A DNA stretch of 39,035 nucleotides from Pyrinomonadaceae bacterium (GTDB taxonomy: Bacteria > Acidobacteriota > Blastocatellia > Pyrinomonadales > Pyrinomonadaceae). The position numbers and the translations under genes are program-made. Below, piece by piece: positions 33,172-39,035 of the stretch (the first letter of the stretch is position 1; each line of letters starts with the position of its first letter). The notes beneath the pieces are model-generated. The model searched no databases and had not been told where the DNA came from. It saw only the letters and a program-made list of their open reading frames with translations. The DNA lies in the NCBI GenBank assembly GCA_019694345.1, contig JAIBCA010000126.1, positions 1 through 39,035 on the forward strand, given 5' to 3'.

Positions 33172-34386
33172 TTAAGGAAAACCGATGCCATCGAGGCCCG
33201 GGATCGAAAATCCGCCGTCCAACCCGCGTCCGCCGCGGTTGCCGCCGGACTGGGCCTGAGCCATACGCAGGAAGGGTTCCACGCCGGCAAGAAGTTTGAT
33301 GGCGTTAACTTTCGACATATCAGAGTTCTTTGTACTCGAGATCGCGATCATATCGCCGGCCTTAAGATCAGCCGCGGTAATGTTTGGAAATCGTTCCAGC
33401 ATGTCGTCGATACCGCCGCCGCCGCGTCCAGCTCCCATGCCCGGACGTCCCTGTCCCGGGGTACCGGCTACAGGCTGGCTGCCGCCAGATTGGCCGCCCG
33501 GCTGTCCGGCCGGTTGCCCCTGCTGAACGCCGCCTTGTCCCGGCGGACGCATACCACCCACACCAAACTGGCCGCCAGCTAATCGCTCGGCCATTTCTGC
33601 CGGAAATTTCTTCATTATGGACGTTGCCCCAAGTTCGACAATGACATCTTTTTTGGTCTGCAAATTGGTGATAACGATCTCGTTTTTCGCTGCATCGACC
33701 GACTTCACCGTGCCCGCGATAGTCTGAAACGCTCCGGTGACTATTTGCTCAGCTGAAAAGCTGGCTCCGTCAGAGCTCTTGTCGCCGAGCGCCCGGATCA
33801 TATCGCCCTGTTTCACATCCGCGATCGAACTATCGACCGCCTGATCAAAGCGGATCGAATTCGGGGCGTAGCGTTTGAATGTAGCGTCACCCTTCGGCGT
33901 GAGAACCGTTGATGTCGTGCCCATAAGGCCGCGAACCTCAACCGTGATCTGATTTGTCTGTGCATTGACCGCGGTCACCTTTCCGGCAATTCCGCGGGTT
34001 CGCCACATTTCGGCCTCTTTTGCATTCTTTTGCGCGATGGCTGATTTTGACATCAGATATACAGAGCGGGCCGGAAATGACTTGCCCTCGGCGTCCAACA
34101 CACCCGTAGCCATTACGCGGTCGCCAACTGCAATATCCGAGACCGTTGCCGGTGTCGCAGTTGCCAGATCAGGCTTCGCCGGATCAACACGCTTAAATTC
34201 GGTCTTTGCCGAAATAACGCCATCGACGTTACCGGTCTTGGAACTGATGGTGATCTTTTCACCGGATACGGCGACAACATCACCGCTTATTACCGAGGGT
34301 TTGATCGCCGGCGACGAAGTAGTCTGAGCTCCGATGCCAACCACAGCGGCAAGTATGAAATTAATAATGAATAAGTTCTTTTTCAT
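33172..34386 (-). CDS. Secreted DUF5666-type repeat protein
   Basis: 404 residues with a signal peptide ending GIGAQ. Three related OB-like modules can be seen (about 30-111, 132-217 and 222-365), each with a G-x-V-x-x-V start (SGDVVAVSGEKITI, AGKVTAVNAQTNQITV, AGTVKSVDAAKNEIVI) and a later V-x-x-GD segment (VGDRVMATG, QGDMIRALG, AGDMIAIS), as in DUF5666. The third module is interrupted by a Gly/Gln/Pro-rich insert (271-325), and a second Gly-rich stretch lies near the end. It starts about 1.3 kb upstream of the TonB receptor in the same direction, with 81 bp between the two genes. Function unknown; probably periplasmic. Confidence 0.82.
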   Translation of the reverse strand: MKKNLFIINFILAAVVGIGAQTTSSPAIKPSVISGDVVAVSGEKITISSKTGNVDGVISAKTEFKRVDPAKPDLATATPATVSDIAVGDRVMATGVLDAEGKSFPARSVYLMSKSAIAQKNAKEAEMWRTRGIAGKVTAVNAQTNQITVEVRGLMGTTSTVLTPKGDATFKRYAPNSIRFDQAVDSSIADVKQGDMIRALGDKSSDGASFSAEQIVTGAFQTIAGTVKSVDAAKNEIVITNLQTKKDVIVELGATSIMKKFPAEMAERLAGGQFGVGGMRPPGQGGVQQGQPAGQPGGQSGGSQPVAGTPGQGRPGMGAGRGGGGIDDMLERFPNITAADLKAGDMIAISSTKNSDMSKVNAIKLLAGVEPFLRMAQAQSGGNRGGRGLDGGFSIPGLDGIGFP

Positions 34387-34529
34387 GGCTAAAGTCCCGA
34401 AAAATCTGTCTAGTCAGAGTACGACCTTTGTATTCGCCAAGTTGCACGAATCAGATTCTATGACGTTAATTCTATCAGTAAGGTTCGAGGCTATTTGTAA
34501 AGAAATGTAAAAGTCTGCAAACAATCAGC

Positions 34530-35492
34530 TTAAGCCCTGTGCCAGACGTTTGAAGTGCGAGCTGTAAGGATCAGCCCGATGCCGACCGCGAAGACAGAAA
34601 ATAGGGCGATTACCCAAAGATAAGGAACCGAGAGCAATACCGTCCAGACCAAAACGCCCAGTAGGGTTGCAATTGTCTCAGATCGGTTCGCATCTGATAA
34701 AAACCGCTTTTGGAGCAGTTTTCCGACGGTAACCTGTAATGCGACCCGACCGAATACATAGCCAAGGAGGATCATGATGAGCCCCATCAATCCGAGCGTG
34801 GCACTGAGAAAATCGGGGAGGACACTGAGGCTGCCGACAATAGCAATGATCGTCCCGATGAAAACTACCGAACCAAAGGCGCTGATCTTTAGCGTCGAAA
34901 GCCGTATCCTCGCCACCGCCCTGCCGACCGCCCCCGGTGCGATCGTTGTCATCGCCATTGATATTGCAAACCAAAATAGTGCCAGCAGCAGACGCTGAGC
35001 GATGAATGTCCAGGTGATCGTGGGCGTGAGTATCTGAGATGGATTTTGAGCAAGGTCCCGAAGCTCTTCTTCCCAAACCCCGAAAACGACCGTTTCCTTG
35101 CCAGCTTCGCGAAGTGCGTTTGCACTCTCATGTTTGTAGGAACCTCCAAAGACGATAACGTCGCCGCCAATATATCCATTTTCCTTCTGGATCACCGACC
35201 CGCCAATGGTCGCTACGTCGCCCTCGACCCTACCATTTACGATCACGTCTCCGCCGAACGAGAATACCCCTTTAGCATTCTTGCGGACCTCCACGGATTT
35301 TGCGATCGCAATGACCTCCATTTCCGGGGCGTCCTCGACGATCAACGTCTTTTCATCGTCAGAAAGGGATATCTCAGGGGCCGCCTTCGCCAAATTTGGG
35401 CAAAGCAATACCAGAATGACCAGCCAGAACACGCTGATCTTCGCCGTCACAATGTTAAGTGACCGGGTATTGAAATAAGAAGAAAATTTCAC
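34530..35492 (-). CDS. Membrane protein with bactofilin-like segment
   Basis: 320 residues from a GTG at 35492, 14 nt after the anti-sigma factor stop; a GTG at 35450 is an alternative and an ATG further upstream overlaps the preceding gene. A signal peptide (WLVILVLLCPNLAKA) leads into a beta-solenoid-like segment of short G-D-V repeats (FGGDVIVNGRVEGDVATIGG, then GYIGGDVIVFGG), as in bactofilin or polymer-forming domains. Four to five transmembrane helices fill the C-terminal half. The arrangement suggests an envelope stress effector controlled by the sigma factor encoded three genes upstream. Family name uncertain. Confidence 0.75.
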   Translation of the reverse strand: MKFSSYFNTRSLNIVTAKISVFWLVILVLLCPNLAKAAPEISLSDDEKTLIVEDAPEMEVIAIAKSVEVRKNAKGVFSFGGDVIVNGRVEGDVATIGGSVIQKENGYIGGDVIVFGGSYKHESANALREAGKETVVFGVWEEELRDLAQNPSQILTPTITWTFIAQRLLLALFWFAISMAMTTIAPGAVGRAVARIRLSTLKISAFGSVVFIGTIIAIVGSLSVLPDFLSATLGLMGLIMILLGYVFGRVALQVTVGKLLQKRFLSDANRSETIATLLGVLVWTVLLSVPYLWVIALFSVFAVGIGLILTARTSNVWHRA

Positions 35493-35505
35493 GTTGGTGG
35501 AAAAT

Positions 35506-36075
35506 CTATGTCCGCCGAAGCCGCGATCTGGATCTCGAGACCAAATACGACAAGACCACAACAGCCCCGGCAAGGATCATCAAAACGGCAGGGATCTGAA
35601 ACTGTCCGCTAACGGTTCGCAGCACCACCCCGAAGCCAACCAGTAATGAGTACGTGATATGGCCAACAAAGTTTCCGATCGTTGCGATCTTTTCGCCAAA
35701 AGCGATGACCTGGGCGATAAGTGAATTTGCGTCAGGTCCCAAAGCAAACAGTACGAAGATCAATAGCGCGGCGCAAACAAAAAGGGTGCTGAAGAGTTCG
35801 CCCGGCCTTCGAAGACCGCTGACTGAGCTTTCGGCGTTTGTAACCAGCCTTTTCGTGAAATTGGCAGGAAGTTCGATGTCAAATTCGCCTGACATCGACG
35901 AGTCAAGCGAGCAGAGGAACTGCTTTTGAAGGCGCAATTCTTCAGAGCATTGAACACACATGGCGAGGTGTTTCTCAAGCACGGTTTCACGCTCCGGGGC
36001 AAGTTCGCCGTCAAGATAGGCGGCGATCTCGAGCGTCGGACACTCCGAATTTGAAAATACTTCAGAACGTGCCAT
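35506..36075 (-). CDS. Zinc-binding anti-sigma factor
   Basis: 189 residues. The N-terminal ZAS-type domain carries His36, Cys40 and Cys43 (H-x3-C-x2-C within EKHLAMCVQC) after the acidic helix AAYLDGELAPERE. Two to three hydrophobic segments follow (about 97-112, 137-153 and 160-180). It would hold the ECF sigma factor at the inner membrane and release it on an envelope signal. It lies 27 bp after a DUF4870 gene, which separates it from its sigma factor gene; direct sigma/anti-sigma adjacency is the usual order. Confidence 0.88.
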   Translation of the reverse strand: MARSEVFSNSECPTLEIAAYLDGELAPERETVLEKHLAMCVQCSEELRLQKQFLCSLDSSMSGEFDIELPANFTKRLVTNAESSVSGLRRPGELFSTLFVCAALLIFVLFALGPDANSLIAQVIAFGEKIATIGNFVGHITYSLLVGFGVVLRTVSGQFQIPAVLMILAGAVVVLSYLVSRSRSRLRRT

Positions 36076-36102
36076 CTTTTGCAGTTTCGACGATCGTTAG
36101 GA

Positions 36103-36480
36103 TCACTTCAAAAACTTGATCGTGAGAGGATATTCCCAGAGCTCGCCGTTATTTGCCTTCATCCCGCCAATAATGGGAAAAACGATCCCCATGATGCCCA
36201 CGGCGAGAATTGTCAGAAATCCGATCAGTACAAACATCAGCACCACGCTGACGACAGCATAAATGACTGATGAGATCATCCAGTTGACGACCATTTTGCC
36301 GTGGGCGTCAAGGCCGGGGATCTTGTCCTTCTGCGTCTGCCAAAGCACGATCGGTACGATGATCCCGACCGGAAACAAGATCACATTCGCGAGTTGGGAA
36401 AGATGAAGCCACATCCCCATTTGCCTCTGCTCAGGCGTCTGCAACGATGTCGGAGACTGAAATTGCATTTCGTAACTCAT
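36103..36480 (-). CDS. DUF4870 membrane protein
   Basis: 125 residues with three hydrophobic segments (about 25-47, 66-80 and 83-107). DUF4870 features are EQRQMGMWLHLSQLANVILFPVGIIVPIVLW near the N-terminus and the central HGKMVVNWMISSVIY. The role of the family is unknown. It starts 2 nt after the sigma factor gene and precedes the anti-sigma gene, so it is expressed with both. Confidence 0.88.
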   Translation of the reverse strand: MSYEMQFQSPTSLQTPEQRQMGMWLHLSQLANVILFPVGIIVPIVLWQTQKDKIPGLDAHGKMVVNWMISSVIYAVVSVVLMFVLIGFLTILAVGIMGIVFPIIGGMKANNGELWEYPLTIKFLK

Positions 36481-36482
36481 AA

Positions 36483-37088
36483 TTAGATCCCCTTAAATCC
36501 GCGTTCAATGAACATCTGTCTCATCATCTCCCGTGCCCGAAAGAGGCGGTTCTTGACCGTCCCGAGCGGCAGCCCAGTGACCTCGGCAATCTCGTCATAT
36601 GAGAGGTCTCGTGAATGCCGCAGTACGATCAGATCGCGGTAGCCGGGCGGCAAACACTTGATCACGGCGTCGATCTCATTTCGCCACTCACTTCGCTCAT
36701 GGTCCTGTTCCGGCGAAGGACGGCCGCTTTCGATCTGAAATTGGAAAGTACCATCCGCATTTTCAGCCTCGATACTCATCGCCACGACCGAATTTCGTCG
36801 CATATGGTCGATCGCGGCATTGTGAGCGATGCGGTACAGCCATGTGGAAAACTTGTATTCCGAACTATATTTTGAGAGCGAATTATAGACCTTGATAAAG
36901 ACTTCTTGCGTAACATCGAGTGACGATTCGTAATCGCCGAGCATACGAAAAACGTAACTCGTGATCGGGCGCTGATAACGACGTACGAGTTCCTCGAAAC
37001 CGTCGTTCATGCCAGACACCGCGTTGACGATCAACTCGCCGTCCGTAAGGCTTCGGATATCACCAATTGAAAGTGCGTGGATGGACAT
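36483..37088 (-). CDS. ECF RNA polymerase sigma factor (RpoE-like)
   Basis: 201 residues. Region 2 (about 30-95) includes FEELVRRYQRPITSYVFRML, the core-binding DVTQEVFIKVY and FSTWLYRIAHNAAID. Region 4 (about 142-195) includes LPPGYRDLIVLRH, LSYDEIAEVTGLPLGTVKNRLFRARE, the -35-recognition helix. No regions 1.1 or 3 are present. It heads the unit sigma, DUF4870, anti-sigma, bactofilin-like protein, and probably autoregulates it as such units usually do. It begins 65 bp after the PilM-like gene stop. Confidence 0.94.
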   Translation of the reverse strand: MSIHALSIGDIRSLTDGELIVNAVSGMNDGFEELVRRYQRPITSYVFRMLGDYESSLDVTQEVFIKVYNSLSKYSSEYKFSTWLYRIAHNAAIDHMRRNSVVAMSIEAENADGTFQFQIESGRPSPEQDHERSEWRNEIDAVIKCLPPGYRDLIVLRHSRDLSYDEIAEVTGLPLGTVKNRLFRAREMMRQMFIERGFKGI

Positions 37089-37153
37089 CGTTCAGGATCG
37101 AATACGGTATTGTCTTCGAATTTGTTTCAAACTTCAAGACCGGCGTCGAATGT

Positions 37154-38083
37154 TCAAGCGAGCGATGCAAGTGCCGCGGGTGCGGCGATCTCATCAAAAC
37201 TAAAACTCGTCTCAGGAAATGACAGGCCGACATCTTCGGGCCTCAGTATCTGCAGCGACCGACCCAGAGCCTCACTGGCGATCTGCGTGATCCTTGCCGG
37301 TACGAGCCCGCGTCCGATCAACAGTATCCGATCAAGATATCCGCCATTCATGTTTGCACCGAACCGGTCATTGTAGAACATCAGAAGACGATATACCTCG
37401 TCATCGACCTCAGTCGGTAAACAAGTAACGGTACGGACAACCGACGGTTCGTCGCCTCTGAGCAGAAGCGCCGTAAAACCGTCATCCTGTGCGCTGATCA
37501 AAAGCGCATCTGACTTATCGCCGCGCCGAACCAGCCAATTGGCCTCGCCGACCGACCGCGGCAGGATCAGCCCAGCTTTCCAGCCCATATTCTCGAATAT
37601 TGTCTCGTATTCATCGATCACCCCTAAAGATATCGCGGTCGCAAAGTAACGCGGCCGGCCCTCACGATTCGGCGAGATCTTTTGTCGAGATATCCTCAGT
37701 TGTGAGGCAGGAGCTCCAAAGGTCTGTTCGGCTTTCCAGTCCAAGATTTCCTCGGCTTCCTGTTTTGCGGCCGGCTCTGCCTCAAGCGTTAGTATTGCGG
37801 AGCGGGCCGAGTTGCTCGGCAGCGCGATCGACCAACGCTTTTGATTCATCATCCCTGAACTCTGAACAGCGGCTTCGAGGCTTACACGAAATTCGATCGG
37901 TTCCTTGATATTGATCTCTAGAAAACTTGGTTCGATCACATTTGGAGGCAGGGGAATGGTCGCAGCCTGCTTTACGGTATATGACGACCGGCCGCTTCCC
38001 GAAAGTGCGATCGCCGAGATCCGGTCACGCTCGATGCCGATCGCCGCGTTGGGAAAATTCGGTTTGGTAAGTGAAAAGAGCAT
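37154..38083 (-). CDS. PilM-like type IV pilus assembly protein
   Basis: 309 residues of actin/FtsA-like ATPase architecture. The N-terminal phosphate-1-type strand is AAIGIERDRISAIAL. A conserved EEILDWKAEQTFG segment lies near 112-124, and a second subdomain has DALLISAQDDGFTALLL. The glycine positions for ATP are less conserved than in canonical PilM, so nucleotide binding is uncertain. It would act on the cytoplasmic side of the pilus or type II secretion platform, recruiting PilN. It starts 7 bp after a pseudopilin gene; the expected pilN/pilO genes do not follow, as an ECF sigma unit comes next. Confidence 0.8.
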   Translation of the reverse strand: MLFSLTKPNFPNAAIGIERDRISAIALSGSGRSSYTVKQAATIPLPPNVIEPSFLEINIKEPIEFRVSLEAAVQSSGMMNQKRWSIALPSNSARSAILTLEAEPAAKQEAEEILDWKAEQTFGAPASQLRISRQKISPNREGRPRYFATAISLGVIDEYETIFENMGWKAGLILPRSVGEANWLVRRGDKSDALLISAQDDGFTALLLRGDEPSVVRTVTCLPTEVDDEVYRLLMFYNDRFGANMNGGYLDRILLIGRGLVPARITQIASEALGRSLQILRPEDVGLSFPETSFSFDEIAAPAALASLA

Positions 38084-38090
38084 TATTTAC

Positions 38091-38567
38091 TTAATACTTG
38101 TTGTACGCGGTCCCTTCCGAATCCTCGCCCTCGGCCAGACTCTTAACATCCTTGAGGCCCGATTCGCCGTCAGGCGAATTGGTGTCCTCGCCCTGCACCT
38201 CATCCCACTCCGGCTTTTCGAGGATCGGATCAAGCGGCTTTTCACGCAAATATTTGGCCTCGACGAGTTCGTCGATCGACTTGGGGAGTTTGCCCTTATC
38301 GGCGGAAAACTGGTCTATGGCGCGCCGCATCTGCCACAGATTCTCTTTGAGCACGGTCTCACGGGCCTGTTGCACGCTTCGCTGATATGTGGGTATCGCG
38401 ACCGACAGCAGGATGATCAAAATAAACATCGCGATCATTAATTCGAGCAGCGAAAAGCCAAGCTGCCGTTCCCTCGAACGACGGGCTGATCGACCTCTCG
38501 CAATATTGATCACTTCGCTGATGTTCACTGATGTATGGTCTTCCTGTTCGTGGGGGTCACCACTCAC
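38091..38567 (-). CDS. GspG-like pseudopilin
   Basis: 158 residues from a GTG at 38567 that overlaps the stop of the preceding gene by 11 bp; a GTG at 38528, with AGGAAG upstream, would shorten the leader by 13 residues. The prepilin peptidase site is QLG|FSLLE (Gly37), with the mature Glu5. The chain continues ARETVLKENLWQMRRAIDQF and KPLDPILEKPEW, the usual GspG core. An acidic loop rich in Asp, Glu and Ser precedes the C-terminal Tyr. It would be part of a pseudopilus or pilus tip. Confidence 0.88.
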   Translation of the reverse strand: MSGDPHEQEDHTSVNISEVINIARGRSARRSRERQLGFSLLELMIAMFILIILLSVAIPTYQRSVQQARETVLKENLWQMRRAIDQFSADKGKLPKSIDELVEAKYLREKPLDPILEKPEWDEVQGEDTNSPDGESGLKDVKSLAEGEDSEGTAYNKY

Positions 38568-39035
38568 TGTACTTTTCCCCGTTCATTGCTTCCTCGTCAG
38601 ATGACGACCGCACGTCGAATACGTTGATCTCGTCCCAATTATCCGAATCTTTGTCCTGATAGGATGACCTAAATTTCCAATCCGCCTTTCCGGTCATTGG
38701 GTCGATGGGTAATTCACGGAGATAGATCTTATTTAACTCTTTTAACTCGCTCAATTCGGTCGCTTGTTTAGTGTCGCCAGAAATTCCGCTACCGCCGGTG
38801 ACATTAACTCCGCGGGCTTTGACCTTGACCCCATCGACCAGAGTTTCGATCGTCGGTGGGTACCGATCTGGATTATCTGATTCGAATATCTTGCAATCGT
38901 CAACTACAACGCGGCTCCGAGGATCAGTCGGGATATTCCCGCCCTGTGCAGCGATCGTCGGATTTCCGCTTGTCACGGCTCCCTGCGGACAAGCCCCGAT
39001 CGTGTCACGCTTAAATTCGTCGATCGCATTTCGCA
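38557..39035 (-). CDS. GspG-like pseudopilin, 5' end cut by window edge
   Basis: The frame stays open to the right edge; the visible part is 158 codons beginning RNAIDEFKRDTIGACPQG, which is the region just after the alpha-1 helix of GspG-like pseudopilins. The N-terminal leader lies outside. It shares the ending ELPIDPMTGKADW, NVFDVRSSS and GEKYSEW with the family and is a paralogue of the next gene. Its long insert of about 60 residues (with DDCKIF and VNVTGGSG) is unusual. The stop overlaps the next start. Confidence 0.85.
   Translation of the reverse strand, partial: RNAIDEFKRDTIGACPQGAVTSGNPTIAAQGGNIPTDPRSRVVVDDCKIFESDNPDRYPPTIETLVDGVKVKARGVNVTGGSGISGDTKQATELSELKELNKIYLRELPIDPMTGKADWKFRSSYQDKDSDNWDEINVFDVRSSSDEEAMNGEKYSEW

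Overview
The window looks like a chromosomal segment of a Gram-negative bacterium, most likely an acidobacterium near class Blastocatellia. This is an inference from gene content: a 1004-residue TonB-dependent receptor with an N-terminal carboxypeptidase-regulatory-like domain, a DUF5666 protein beside it, scattered type IV pilin genes, and many secreted proteins with AQ-type signal-peptide ends. No rRNA, tRNA, CRISPR array, insertion sequence or phage gene was recognised. It is best described as ordinary core plus lineage-specific chromosome rather than an island.

Layout. 1-3974: a TPR protein, a small hypothetical, a medium-chain dehydrogenase/reductase and three small membrane proteins. 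3981-9299: single genes, each with its own control: a type IV pilin with a near-consensus sigma-54 promoter, a secreted protein, a four-heme cytochrome c with a CRP/FNR-type palindrome upstream, a stand-alone IF-1 gene preceded by what may be a broken hemD-like remnant, a secreted hypothetical, a TMEM175-like channel and a GlsB-type stress protein. 9413-13039 (minus): a four-gene unit of NatA-like ATPase, NatB-like permease, CYTH protein and DUF1349 lipoprotein. 13178-14233: CorA. 14221-22570 (minus): the translation/transcription operon rimP-nusA-infB-rbfA-nrnA, continuing into cobO, pgpA and a DUF1835 gene; a strong promoter and a terminator-like hairpin sit at its head. 22624-25037 (minus): a sugar-binding lipoprotein (XylF-like), a ROK sugar kinase and a small helical protein.

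25413-29238 (plus): two tandem FecR-like membrane proteins that share a WPW-headed transmembrane helix and an almost identical 12-residue C-terminal tail, followed by UDP-glucose 6-dehydrogenase and a UDP-hexose 4-epimerase. This looks like a surface-polysaccharide locus with an uncharacterised pair of envelope proteins, and it is the most novel-looking part of the window. 29247-34386 (minus): a LolA-like secreted protein, the TonB-dependent receptor and the DUF5666 protein. 34530-37088 (minus): an ECF sigma factor, a DUF4870 membrane protein, a zinc-binding anti-sigma factor and a membrane protein with a bactofilin-like segment. 37154-39035 (minus): a PilM-like protein and two tandem GspG-like pseudopilins, the first cut by the window edge.

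Co-working genes. The sugar-binding protein and ROK kinase would capture and phosphorylate a sugar. Ugd and the epimerase would make uronic-acid or amino-sugar nucleotides for a glycan, with the FecR-like pair as plausible envelope partners. The pseudopilins and PilM belong to a type IV pilus or type II secretion machine, whereas the pilin at 4051 is isolated and appears to be under RpoN control. Several genes (4829, 13178, 26945) have promoter-like -10 boxes 7-12 nt from the start codon, which suggests leaderless or nearly leaderless transcripts.
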